Shown here in pieces: positions 54,160-62,570 of a stretch of DNA of 64,000 nt. Made by a program: the position numbers and the translations under genes. This stretch comes from Ignavibacteriales bacterium. Its GTDB lineage: Bacteria > Bacteroidota > Ignavibacteria > Ignavibacteriales > Ignavibacteriaceae. The first letter of the stretch is position 1. Each line of letters opens with the position of its first letter. Where the stretch lies: NCBI GenBank assembly GCA_016700155.1, contig CP065001.1, positions 2,666,001 to 2,730,000 of the forward strand. The letters run 5' to 3'. Under the pieces are notes generated by a model. The model worked only from the letters and a program-made list of their open reading frames with translations. It had not been told where the DNA came from and did no database searches.

Positions 54160-55233
54160 ATGCAAAATAAATTTTTAATATTTTTCATCCTGGTTGGAAT
54201 TGCCTCAATTTCAGGGCAGACACTAACACAAACTTCTGATGAATTTCAGTACCTGCAGACAAAGTTAAATTTGCAAAATAATCCGAGTGGCACATCACAG
54301 ATTCAATTCAAGTCATCACTAATGTCATTAAGAAATTTTCGTGGTGATGATTTTAGCCAGAAATTTTTAAAGGATAAAAGATTCTACGATGGCGCAATTC
54401 TTAGCGATGGAACAACCTGGCGGGATAATTCTGATGTAAGCAGTACAAAACTTTACAGCATATTCGGAGTGATTGCTTTGGCAGATGCTCTTGGTTATCT
54501 GAAATTAAAAGAGATGTGGTACAAGAACGAAACAACAAAATTCCACGCAATAGATTTTCATGCCGATGGTTTAAAATACCAGTTGATGGATAAATACGGT
54601 CACGGACTTCATGCATATTTCGTAAGTGATCTTACAACAAAAGCATACCGCTGGGCGGGAGTTTCGGGCAATGAATCAATTCTCTACGGCTCACTTACCG
54701 GCTGGTTATGGATGCTGCAGATAGAAGTAATGGACGGATTTTTTGCTGACTGGGGTTTTAGCTGGGGCGATCTTCTTGCTAACACCGCCGGAGCGGGTTT
54801 CTCGGCACTCAATCAGATTTATCCGGATGAGTTTGGCGGACTTCAGCCTAAATTCAGTTACCATACGTCAGACGCGTTGAAGAATCATCTGTATAACAAT
54901 GGCGCTACAAATCCAGTTGATGATTATGAAGGTCTAACTTTCTGGCTCGGAGTAAATCCATATCATTATCTTCCATCTTCAATTAAGGAAGCTGTTCCCG
55001 TTTGGCTAAGACCACTTGGTGTTGCAGTTGGTTACAGTGCGGAAGGTATTGCTAACAGTCCGCAAGGCGGAAGAAGAGAAATTTTTATCGGGCTTGATAT
55101 TGACCTGCGTCAGATAAATGTCGGTGAAAGCAACTTCTTAAAATTTTTATTGACAGAACTTAATTTTGTAAGACTTCCTTTGCCTGCTGTAAGATTAACT
55201 CCAACGGGGATTTGGTACGGGTTATATTTTTAG
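54160..55233 (+). CDS. DUF2279-like exported membrane-associated protein
   Basis: A 357-residue protein with a signal peptide (QNKFLIFFILVGIASISG). The central part matches DUF2279 (YfiM-like): DKYGHGLHAYFVSDL, then GSLTGWLWMLQIEVMDGFFADWGFSWGDLLANTAGAGF (split), where the Asp-Lys..His and Glu..Asp pairs are the family hallmark. The last third (VWLRPLGVAVGYSAEG, RREIFIGLDIDLRQI) ends in beta strands and a terminal Phe, suggesting outer-membrane association. Function unknown. It is divergent from the Asp-box protein and convergent with the lipoprotein gene. Confidence 0.75.
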   Translation: MQNKFLIFFILVGIASISGQTLTQTSDEFQYLQTKLNLQNNPSGTSQIQFKSSLMSLRNFRGDDFSQKFLKDKRFYDGAILSDGTTWRDNSDVSSTKLYSIFGVIALADALGYLKLKEMWYKNETTKFHAIDFHADGLKYQLMDKYGHGLHAYFVSDLTTKAYRWAGVSGNESILYGSLTGWLWMLQIEVMDGFFADWGFSWGDLLANTAGAGFSALNQIYPDEFGGLQPKFSYHTSDALKNHLYNNGATNPVDDYEGLTFWLGVNPYHYLPSSIKEAVPVWLRPLGVAVGYSAEGIANSPQGGRREIFIGLDIDLRQINVGESNFLKFLLTELNFVRLPLPAVRLTPTGIWYGLYF

Positions 55234-55254
55234 AATATTTTTTTAAGCATTACA

Positions 55255-56661
55255 TCATCTCATATAAACTGTGACTACAGCCTGATTTATTTTTTTTCCA
55301 ACTGTAACTATTATATCACCGTTCATATCAACACCATAATACATAGTTGTATTTTGAAAACTAAATGGTTCACCAATCTGAACAGCAGTTATTCCATTAT
55401 GGTGTTGCACACTGCCAAATTCTCCAACTACACAAAAATCATTTTGACTGTTTCCTGATACATCGTGTATGAAGCTGCGCGATGGAAATCCTCCCGGGTA
55501 GTTACCTTCAACACCATTAAGAAACCTCCACCTATTATTTCTGTACCTGTAAATAAAACTTCCACCCATTATCACGCTGCCTCCCTCATCCACCCAAAGC
55601 CCACTGAATATTCCATACAATTGTGATATAAATAATTTGCTTGTGTCAACCTGATTATCCGAATATCCATCTATTATTTTTTCTGCTGTCTGAACACCGT
55701 TCAGTTTTAGTACGATGCTTTCACTTGTTAAATAACTTCCGCCACTTGCATAAACATCACCCTCCGAGTTACCATGAACCTTGATTAATGGCAATGTTGT
55801 CCCACTTTCAATCCTTATCCACTGGCTGCCGTTGTAGTAGGCTATCGTACCAAGTGTACCAACAAAATAGATATCTGATGAGGAAGAGCCCCATATTTTA
55901 GTTAAATATCCGTCCTGTTGGGTTAGTATTCCCATATCAAACAAATGATATTGCTGCCAGTTTGTTCCATCACCTTTAATTGGTACACCTGAGGATAACC
56001 ATATTTCACTATTAGCTAGAGCAAATATTCCATATAATGGAGGAGTTATTAAGTTCCCTCTATATAAAACCGAAATCTTTTTGACTTCCCATTCATTACC
56101 ATCCCAATGCACAGCATTATATGCGTGCGGATCAGGATTCCCAAGTGAGTCATTCATAAAAATTTCACCAACTGCCCAGATATTATTATCATCAATAATA
56201 GCTACATCATAAAGTACACTGCTGCTGTGCTGTCCAAACTCAAATGTTTGCCAGGTGTAGTTGTGGCTGGTGGTGTCCATTGTAGTCACGCTAACTTCGT
56301 TGCTCGAATGGTTGATTGACTGAATGACTGATTGAAAGTTGTAGGTTTGGTTTGGCAGGAGTGAATCGATGTAGAGCGTTGTATCACTGCTGTTAAATGA
56401 GAAGAATGTTTTTATAACTGTGCTGTCTTTCTTCAGTTCAAGATCAACAGGCAGGGTTATGTTTTCTAACTTCAGGTTCAGCCAGGCTTCTGTACAGCTT
56501 ACATCTTCAACCGCGAGGTTTATTTTTGGTTGAGGTGGCGGAGGAATCACGGCTGTATCTTCTTTGCAGGAAGGGATGCTGAATAAGAGTAAGATAAAGC
56601 TTGCCCGCCGCAACATTCGTGGAGGCGGGATTAAGAAAAAATAATTTTTCAGTCTACCCAT
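55255..56661 (-). CDS. Lipoprotein with N-terminal FN3-like domain and C-terminal propeller-like repeats
   Basis: A 468-residue lipoprotein (lipobox FSIPSC, Cys32). After a proline run, residues ~45-130 form an FN3-like domain (VEDVSCTEAWLNLKLEN, LYIDSLLPNQTYNFQ). From ~140 there are repeated units of the type DVAIIDDNNIWAVGE, IWGSSSSDIYFVGT and DVSGNSQNDFCVVGE, about 50-60 residues apart, suggesting a beta-propeller. Lineage-typical family, function unknown. The start is uncertain: ATG 56661 or ATG 56616, neither with a ribosome binding site. A GC-rich palindrome encodes residues 11-20 and interrupts the signal peptide (see findings). Confidence 0.7.
   Translation of the reverse strand: MGRLKNYFFLIPPPRMLRRASFILLLFSIPSCKEDTAVIPPPPQPKINLAVEDVSCTEAWLNLKLENITLPVDLELKKDSTVIKTFFSFNSSDTTLYIDSLLPNQTYNFQSVIQSINHSSNEVSVTTMDTTSHNYTWQTFEFGQHSSSVLYDVAIIDDNNIWAVGEIFMNDSLGNPDPHAYNAVHWDGNEWEVKKISVLYRGNLITPPLYGIFALANSEIWLSSGVPIKGDGTNWQQYHLFDMGILTQQDGYLTKIWGSSSSDIYFVGTLGTIAYYNGSQWIRIESGTTLPLIKVHGNSEGDVYASGGSYLTSESIVLKLNGVQTAEKIIDGYSDNQVDTSKLFISQLYGIFSGLWVDEGGSVIMGGSFIYRYRNNRWRFLNGVEGNYPGGFPSRSFIHDVSGNSQNDFCVVGEFGSVQHHNGITAVQIGEPFSFQNTTMYYGVDMNGDIIVTVGKKINQAVVTVYMR
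56604..56629. repeat. GC-rich palindrome inside lipoprotein signal-peptide region
   Basis: CCCGCC (56604-56609), 14-base spacer, GGCGGG (56624-56629). It encodes IPPPRMLRRA, a polar/proline segment between the hydrophobic pieces KNYFFLI and SFILLLFSIPSC. GC content is far above the flanks. Confidence 0.6.
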
Positions 56662-56723
56662 CGTTTAAATTTTTCTTAATCCAAATTACAAGAAGGAAAT
56701 GAAAGAATCACGCACTTATTTTT

Positions 56724-56789
56724 AACTTTGCGATTTCTCTGCGCTACTGAGCCTGGTTTGAATTCAGCTTTGCGATCTTTGCGGTAAAG
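56724..56789. repeat. Decayed CTTTGCGAT-type repeats
   Basis: Two related units, CTTTGCGATTTCTCTGCG (from 56727) and CTTTGCGATCTTTGCGGTAAAG (from 56769), lie in the 273-bp gap upstream of the DUF4032 gene. They are of the same general class as the tract at 38472. No gene is seen in this gap. Confidence 0.4.
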
Positions 56790-56934
56790 AAAAAGGCAAT
56801 GGGACACTGATAATACAGATGAAACTGATTTTCACTGATCTGAGACTTTAACTCATTGTTAATACAACAAATTTTTTCAATTCTTTTTATTCAATTATAT
56901 TTAGTCTATTCTTGAACAGAAATTGATTCTTTAA

Positions 56935-58128
56935 ATGGATAAAAAATATCTTGTACTAAATCTATTTCCCGAATACAGGCCCGACCTGGAAGATCTTCCA
57001 TGGAATATTCCGCTTAATGAGTGGACTGATAAACACGCTAAGTTCCTTGATATAAGAAAAGGAGTTTCTAAGCATACTGTCCGTTTCATAAAAACAAAAG
57101 ATTATGCTTTTGCAATTAAACAGACATCCCCGCTCAATGCATACTTTGAAAGCGAAACTTTTTCACGTCTGCTAGAAAAAGGAATTCACACTCTTATTCC
57201 TGCCGGTTATATTTTTTATAAAAAAGATTTGTTCGAAGAAAAGACTAATGAAAAAGATGCTCTGTCATTCCTCGTAACAATACTTGAGGGAAAATCAATC
57301 CCGCATTCAATCCTGTTCAAATGGGATTTTTCTGAAACCAGCCGTAAGTCCATTTACAGAGCTGCAGCAGAGCTATTGGCGGAACTTCATTATAAAAATA
57401 TTTTCTGGGGCGATGCTTCCCTTTCGAATATTCTTATCAAGTTTATTAAATCAAAAGATGAAAAAGGAAAAACAAAAACTGAGTTAAAAGCTTTTCTTTC
57501 TGATTCGGAAACTATTCAATTCTTAAAAAATATTTCCGCTGAACTGAAACAAAAAGACCTGCAAAGATTTTTTGAATCAATGAAAAACATAAGCCAGGAA
57601 CTGCCGGATAAATCTGATTCCGTTGTAAAGGATGACCAGGAGTTTTTCAGGACAGAGTATCAGAATAATTATTCGCTTCTTACAAAAGCGGCTGACTTCG
57701 AAAACAAAACCGGTCTGAACATACGGAAACATTTTTACAGGTTTACTGATCAGTACTCAGTTGATTCTATCTTCAAACAAATCGAAGAACATAAATGGTA
57801 CCTGAGTGAGAAAGCCGGACACGAAATAGATATCAAGGACGCGGCGAATGAATGGGTGAAAAAAATTTATAAGCCAATCATTAATGAATTCAATAAGATT
57901 AAGCTGTTCGATTATTTTCCGGATACAAATTCTGTTAAACTTTATGCGGATATAATGGCTCATAAATATTATCTGAGCATTGAAAAAGGTGAAGACATCG
58001 GCATTGAAACGGCTATACGAAGTTATGGTGAAAAATATTCAAATAAGGAACAATCGATATTCACCAAATTTATTGAGAGACTTTTAAAACGAATTACCAA
58101 AATAGTTCCTCCTAATTACAATCTTTAA
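56935..58128 (+). CDS. DUF4032 / protein-kinase-fold protein
   Basis: A 397-residue cytosolic protein. Residues ~40-200 have a kinase-like fold: FAIKQTS (Lys62), ESETFSRLLEKGI, IFWGDASLSNILIKF (Asp160 and Asn165, catalytic-loop positions) and FLSDSETIQF (Asp190, DFG-like). The C-terminal part carries two similar units, HKWYLSEKAGHEIDIKDAANEW and HKYYLSIEKGEDIGIETAIRSY (each split), which match the DUF4032 signature. So this is likely an active small-molecule or protein kinase with unknown substrate. The next gene, a HAD phosphatase, starts one base after its stop. Confidence 0.75.
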   Translation: MDKKYLVLNLFPEYRPDLEDLPWNIPLNEWTDKHAKFLDIRKGVSKHTVRFIKTKDYAFAIKQTSPLNAYFESETFSRLLEKGIHTLIPAGYIFYKKDLFEEKTNEKDALSFLVTILEGKSIPHSILFKWDFSETSRKSIYRAAAELLAELHYKNIFWGDASLSNILIKFIKSKDEKGKTKTELKAFLSDSETIQFLKNISAELKQKDLQRFFESMKNISQELPDKSDSVVKDDQEFFRTEYQNNYSLLTKAADFENKTGLNIRKHFYRFTDQYSVDSIFKQIEEHKWYLSEKAGHEIDIKDAANEWVKKIYKPIINEFNKIKLFDYFPDTNSVKLYADIMAHKYYLSIEKGEDIGIETAIRSYGEKYSNKEQSIFTKFIERLLKRITKIVPPNYNL

Positions 58129-58129
58129 A

Positions 58130-58888
58130 ATGAAACATCCGCTATTAATAGACTTTGACGGTGTAATTAATCTGAATGGGAAAATTGCCCCGGATGCAAA
58201 ATCTTTTTTAGGATATCTTGTAAAAGAAAAAATTCCTTCTTTAATTCTCAGCAACTCAACACTTAAATCTTCGGCAGATATTCAGAAGTATTTGGAAGTG
58301 AATGGAATAGATTTAAATATTCCTTCTATCACAACTGTGGATGCTTCAGTTGAATTTCTTAAGAAGCACTATAAAACCGCAAGCGTTTACTGCGGTGAAA
58401 AAGTCAAACATCATTTTTCTGATATACCTGATTCAGAAAATCCCGAAGCAATACTTATCGGTGATCTTGAACAAAACTGGACTTATGAAATTCTGAATGA
58501 AATGCTTTTGAAAGTTTTAAACGGCGCTGAAATTATTGCGATGCAGAAGAATCGTTATTGGAAGAAAGATGAAAAGATTCTGATGGATGCAGGTTCATTT
58601 GTCTCGGCACTTGAATTTGCCTCATCAAAAAAATCATTGCTGATAGGTAAACCATCGGAACTATATTACAGCAATGCTCTTGCCGAACTTGGATTCACAA
58701 ATAATGAAACTTTTTTTATGCTGGGTGATGCTGTTGAAAGTGATATTGTTCCGGTTCAGCGAATGAATGGAAAAGGTATTTTGATTTATTCTGGCAAAAC
58801 CAAATATCCTTTTAAAGAGAAAACTGTGAAACCTGACTACGAAACTTTTAATTTAACTGATGTGATTAGAATTTTATCCGAACTGTAA
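58130..58888 (+). CDS. HAD-superfamily hydrolase, subclass IIA (NagD-like)
   Basis: A 252-residue phosphatase. Motif I is LLIDFDGVIN (Asp8 nucleophile, Asp10), motif II ILSNST, motif III lysine LIGKPSE, motif IV MLGDAVESDI. A C2-type cap lies between motifs II and III, as in NagD/HDHD2. Substrate unknown (sugar phosphates or nucleotides are typical). It is translationally coupled to the DUF4032 kinase-like gene, so the two may act on the same phosphorylated compound. Confidence 0.88.
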   Translation: MKHPLLIDFDGVINLNGKIAPDAKSFLGYLVKEKIPSLILSNSTLKSSADIQKYLEVNGIDLNIPSITTVDASVEFLKKHYKTASVYCGEKVKHHFSDIPDSENPEAILIGDLEQNWTYEILNEMLLKVLNGAEIIAMQKNRYWKKDEKILMDAGSFVSALEFASSKKSLLIGKPSELYYSNALAELGFTNNETFFMLGDAVESDIVPVQRMNGKGILIYSGKTKYPFKEKTVKPDYETFNLTDVIRILSEL

Positions 58889-58903
58889 ACTCAATCTGAG
58901 TTT
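58887..58903. terminator. Short bidirectional terminator-like hairpin
   Basis: AAACTCA, loop ATC, TGAGTTT, overlapping the stop codons of the convergent HAD and ATP-grasp genes, then TATTTG. Seven pairs, low GC, so moderate support only. Confidence 0.4.
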
Positions 58904-60005
58904 ATTTGCCTGTCATCAAGCCTAGAGTTCCTTCAAAAAAACCATTGCCGTTGTTTCTTTTATTTCTTTCAAGTGCAAGTTCAACAATTCTCTGTAAAGC
59001 TGTACCGTATGTAAAACCCGCAGCTTCCGCCGAACGCATAAATCCGGCGCCTTCAGTAAGGTCGGGATTTGGATTGACTTCGAGAACATACAGTTCACCT
59101 TTGTGAGACAGGCGCATATCAATCCTCGCGTAATCTCTGCATCCCATAATCTTGAATGCCTTCAGCGCGTTATCTTTGGCTTTAGCTTCAATACGTTTTG
59201 GAAGTTTTGCCGGACATATAGGAATTGTTTTATGATAAGATTCATGCAGCGGATCCCATTTTGCCTGGTAGCTTACAATGTTAAAAAGATGTCCGGGCAT
59301 TTTTTCAAAACTGATTTCACTGATGGGAAGTGTAACCGGGTTTTTATCTCCCAGCACCGCAACATTAAGTTCTCTTCCATCAATAAATTCTTCAATCAAA
59401 GATGGCTGTAAAAAATGATGATGCACATATTCAATACGTCTGCTTAGCTGCCTGTCGTTTGATACTATCGATTCATTCTCAATTCCAACACTTGCATCTT
59501 CGTATGCCGGTTTAACTATAATTGGAAATTTGAGTTTATGGTTCAATCTCTTAACGGGTTTATTAACAAGCATAAACTCAGGTGTCTTTATGCCTGAAGC
59601 TTTCAAAATTCTTTTAGCAAGAACTTTGTTCTGGCAGTTAGCTAACGCATCTGAAGGTGCCCCCGTAAAAGGAATTCCTATCAGCTCAAGTAAACCGACG
59701 ATATTCATTTCAAGGCGTGCATTATCTTTATAAAGTTCAATGAAATTGAAAAGCACATCCGGCTGATTTTTTTTTATTTCCCTCAGAAGCAGGTTTAGAT
59801 TATCGCTTATATTTAAAGTATATGCGTCAAGCCCTAACTTCCTTAGTGATTCAGCAATAATTTCAAATTCTTCGATAGGTGTAAGCTCATCGACTTCAAA
59901 ATATGGAATGAAGTCCAATTCTTTAACTTCATGGTCTACAGATTTGGCGTAAAAATCCGGGTGAGCTTCGTTATATACAATTGCAACTTTTGTTTTTGTT
60001 CTCAT
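58902..60005 (-). CDS. ATP-grasp ligase (D-Ala-D-Ala ligase-like)
   Basis: A 367-residue cytosolic ligase. The N-terminal domain has KTKVAIVYNEAHPDF and PDVLFNFIELYKDNARLE. The ATP-grasp core has TGAPSDALANCQNKVLAKRIL, PIIVKPAYEDASVGI, LIEEFIDGRELNVAVLG and the Mg-binding end YARIDMRLS..ELYVLEVNPNPDL. It differs from true Ddl (no typical HGxxGEDG loop), so it probably ligates another amino acid or peptide acceptor. It is divergent from a C39-like cysteine peptidase gene, 97 bp apart, sharing a promoter region. Functional pairing is inferred. Confidence 0.85.
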   Translation of the reverse strand: MRTKTKVAIVYNEAHPDFYAKSVDHEVKELDFIPYFEVDELTPIEEFEIIAESLRKLGLDAYTLNISDNLNLLLREIKKNQPDVLFNFIELYKDNARLEMNIVGLLELIGIPFTGAPSDALANCQNKVLAKRILKASGIKTPEFMLVNKPVKRLNHKLKFPIIVKPAYEDASVGIENESIVSNDRQLSRRIEYVHHHFLQPSLIEEFIDGRELNVAVLGDKNPVTLPISEISFEKMPGHLFNIVSYQAKWDPLHESYHKTIPICPAKLPKRIEAKAKDNALKAFKIMGCRDYARIDMRLSHKGELYVLEVNPNPDLTEGAGFMRSAEAAGFTYGTALQRIVELALERNKRNNGNGFFEGTLGLMTGK

Positions 60006-60102
60006 TCTAAAATAAAAATAAAGAAAAATAGCATTTCAGCAAAATTTTATAGAATTTTATACTCAACTAAAACACTATCAAAATTAAAATTCAGTTTTTA
60101 AG

Positions 60103-60942
60103 ATGAGTTTTTATCCACAACCCTACAAATACCAGTGCGGACCTTTCGCCCTGAAATACGGGCTTATAATGCTCGGTCTTTTCGAAAATGAAAAAGAAAT
60201 TGCAAAACGTGCCGGAAGTACATGGTGGTACGGTACCGATGAAATCGGTTTAGCTAAAGCTGCAAAAAGTTTTGATTGCAGGATGAAATATTTCAGAAGG
60301 GAAACTCCTGAGGAAGCGATCAAAGCATTAAATGATCATTTGAAAAAAGGATTACCATGCATATTAAGTGTCGATAACTGGGAACACTGGTTTACAGTTA
60401 TTAACGCTCAGCATAATAAATATATAACGGTTGACAGCGGGCTTGATAAAGTTATTGTGATTTATTCGGCAAACCAGATATTAAGAAGATGGAAATATGT
60501 TGATTCGGAAACGGGGTTTGCAAGTTATGATGGTTACGCACTCTCATCAAACTTTAAATCACTTACAAAGGCAAAGTTCTCATTAGAAAAAGCTAAGTAT
60601 GTAATGCGGGATCAGAACCGTCATCTTGCGGAACAGTGGGATACTTACTTTAATGATTTAATTACTATCTGCCGCCCACGTACGGCTCAGGCTAAAAGGA
60701 CAATTTCATTCAATGAATTTTTAAGACGACATGAAAAACTTCTTATTAAGGAAGTAGCAAACTGGCATGGAACACCTACTTACCGTGAGCTGGCAAAAAT
60801 TTTAAAGAACATGCAGTTCGTTGCTGAAGTTTATGATCTTATTATTCACGCTGAAGATCAAAAGAAAGCACTGATCGACCTGGCTTCTATACTTATGATG
60901 TATGCATGCGGTAAATACGGTATGGATCCGATTTATGAATAA
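60103..60942 (+). CDS. C39-like (papain-fold) cysteine peptidase domain protein
   Basis: A 279-residue cytosolic protein without signal peptide. The N-terminal ~120 residues match a C39-like domain: PQPYKYQCGPFALKYG (oxyanion Gln6, Cys12), DNWEHWFTVI (His95) and ITVDSGLD (Asp111). The remaining 160 residues are helical and unrecognised. No ABC-transporter domain is present, so it is not a bacteriocin exporter. The conserved triad suggests an active peptidase or amidase. Divergent from the ATP-grasp gene; the isochorismatase-like gene follows 21 bp downstream. Confidence 0.75.
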   Translation: MSFYPQPYKYQCGPFALKYGLIMLGLFENEKEIAKRAGSTWWYGTDEIGLAKAAKSFDCRMKYFRRETPEEAIKALNDHLKKGLPCILSVDNWEHWFTVINAQHNKYITVDSGLDKVIVIYSANQILRRWKYVDSETGFASYDGYALSSNFKSLTKAKFSLEKAKYVMRDQNRHLAEQWDTYFNDLITICRPRTAQAKRTISFNEFLRRHEKLLIKEVANWHGTPTYRELAKILKNMQFVAEVYDLIIHAEDQKKALIDLASILMMYACGKYGMDPIYE

Positions 60943-60963
60943 ACTTTTTATTTAGGAGTCACA

Positions 60964-61533
60964 ATGGAAAATTCAATGAAAAGAAACAGTAAGATCCTCG
61001 TAAGGGATACTACTGCCCTGCTGATCATCGATATTCAGGAAAAGATTTTAAAAGTGATGACTGATCCTGATTCTGTTATCATTAATACAATCAAACTTAT
61101 AAAAGGATTTAAGATTTTAAACATTCCGATTTTCTTTACCGAACAATATCCTAAAGGACTGGGAATAACAGCAGCACCTCTTAAAAAAGAACTTGAAGGA
61201 TTAAGCGCTATTCAAAAAATGAGTTTCAGTTGTTTTGGTGCGCCCAACTTTTTTACAAGACTTAATGACAATAACGTAACTCAGGTTGTCGTTGCAGGTG
61301 TGGAATCACACGTTTGCGTACAGCAGACAGTACTTGATTTAATTGCAAATAATTTCCAGGTTAATGTTGCCGCGGATGCAGTTTCATCAAGAAAAGAAAG
61401 TGATTACAAATTCGCACTGGACAGAATGAAAAGCCACGGTGTGGAAGTGACCACCACCGAAGCGATTTTGTTTGAACTGTTAAATGAAAGCGGCACTGAA
61501 GAATTCAAACAAATTTCAAAAATTGTAAAGTAG
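60964..61533 (+). CDS. Isochorismatase-like cysteine hydrolase
   Basis: A 189-residue hydrolase with the complete catalytic set: Asp23 (LLIIDIQ), Lys85 (AIQKMSFS) and Cys118 (GVESHVCVQQT), including the cis-peptide motif GVE. Such enzymes hydrolyse amides, nicotinamide, or isochorismate; the length and VAADAVSSRKESDYKFALDRM ending fit the YcaC/ISOC1-like branch. A TAGGAG site precedes the ATG. It probably shares a transcript with the C39-like gene. Confidence 0.9.
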   Translation: MENSMKRNSKILVRDTTALLIIDIQEKILKVMTDPDSVIINTIKLIKGFKILNIPIFFTEQYPKGLGITAAPLKKELEGLSAIQKMSFSCFGAPNFFTRLNDNNVTQVVVAGVESHVCVQQTVLDLIANNFQVNVAADAVSSRKESDYKFALDRMKSHGVEVTTTEAILFELLNESGTEEFKQISKIVK

Positions 61534-61627
61534 ATTTGGAATAATTCAGTTTAGCTTTGAAAGTTTTTGTTTAAGTAGTTTTCAATCTTCCCTCTCCGGA
61601 TTTTTTAATTATAAAGCGAGGTATTAA

Positions 61628-62566
61628 ATGAACCATAACATAAATGGTATTCACCATATCACAGCTATTGCGGGCAATCCTCAATCGAATTATAATTTTT
61701 ATGTTAAGAATCTTGGATTACGTTTTATCAAAAAGACTGTGAACTTTGATGACCCGTATACTTATCATCTTTATTATGGTGATGAAGCCGGGAACCCCGG
61801 AACCATTCTCACATTCTTTCCATGGTTAAACGCAGTAAAAGGAAAAAAAGGCAGCGGACAGATAACAACAATTTCTTTTTCTATCCTGCCATCTTCAATT
61901 GACTTCTGGATGAACAGGCTTCGCGAATTAAACATTGAAACGACAGGTCCGTTCAAAAGATTTAATGAAGATGTAATTATTTTTTATGATGAAGATGAGT
62001 TTGAACTTGAACTGGTTGCATCATTAAATGAAAAAAGGAAAGGATGGGCAAACGGTGATATTCCTGTCGAACACTCGATAAAAGGATTTTACGGTGTTAC
62101 AACATCTTTGACGGAATATTCGCAAACTCAAAAACTTTTAACAGAAGTGATGGGATTCAAAAAGATTTCGGAAGAACAAAACAGGATCCGGTTCGAAAGT
62201 AATGATGCGGGACCTAGCTCTTATTATGATATCTTACATCTTCCGGGAAATATTCATGGCAGAATGGGAATTGGTGCTGTTCACCATATTGCATGGAGAA
62301 CTCATAATGATGAAACACAGTCAGCGGTAAGAAATAATCTGTTATCGTTTGATATGCATGTAACTCCGATTGTTGACAGGAACTATTTCCATTCAATTTA
62401 TTTCCGTGAACCGGGAAATGTTTTGTTTGAAGTTGCAACCGATCCCCCGGGCTTTACAGTTGATGAACCTCTAGAGCAGCTTGGCAGACAATTGAAACTT
62501 CCATCCTGGTACGAAAATGACAGGCAGTCAATTGAGAAAGCCTTGCCGCAACTAATCACGGAATAA
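61628..62566 (+). CDS. mhqO: MhqO-like VOC family dioxygenase
   Basis: A 312-residue protein with two vicinal-oxygen-chelate modules. Metal ligands are in GIHHITAIAG (first His), GAVHHIAWRT (second His) and NVLFEVATDPPGF (Glu). The start of the second module is IKGFYGVTTSL. Family members (MhqO/MhqA) are implicated in breaking down quinone adducts or catechols in Firmicutes. The next gene, five bases away, is an MhqD-like esterase, the usual partner. GCGAGG precedes the ATG. No MarR-type regulator is beside it. Confidence 0.85.
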   Translation: MNHNINGIHHITAIAGNPQSNYNFYVKNLGLRFIKKTVNFDDPYTYHLYYGDEAGNPGTILTFFPWLNAVKGKKGSGQITTISFSILPSSIDFWMNRLRELNIETTGPFKRFNEDVIIFYDEDEFELELVASLNEKRKGWANGDIPVEHSIKGFYGVTTSLTEYSQTQKLLTEVMGFKKISEEQNRIRFESNDAGPSSYYDILHLPGNIHGRMGIGAVHHIAWRTHNDETQSAVRNNLLSFDMHVTPIVDRNYFHSIYFREPGNVLFEVATDPPGFTVDEPLEQLGRQLKLPSWYENDRQSIEKALPQLITE

Positions 62567-62570
62567 AATT

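Noticed and set aside
58902..60005. D-alanine-D-alanine ligase (ddl)
   Set aside because: ATP-grasp core is clear but Ddl-specific N-terminal and omega-loop motifs are missing, and no cell-wall genes are adjacent.
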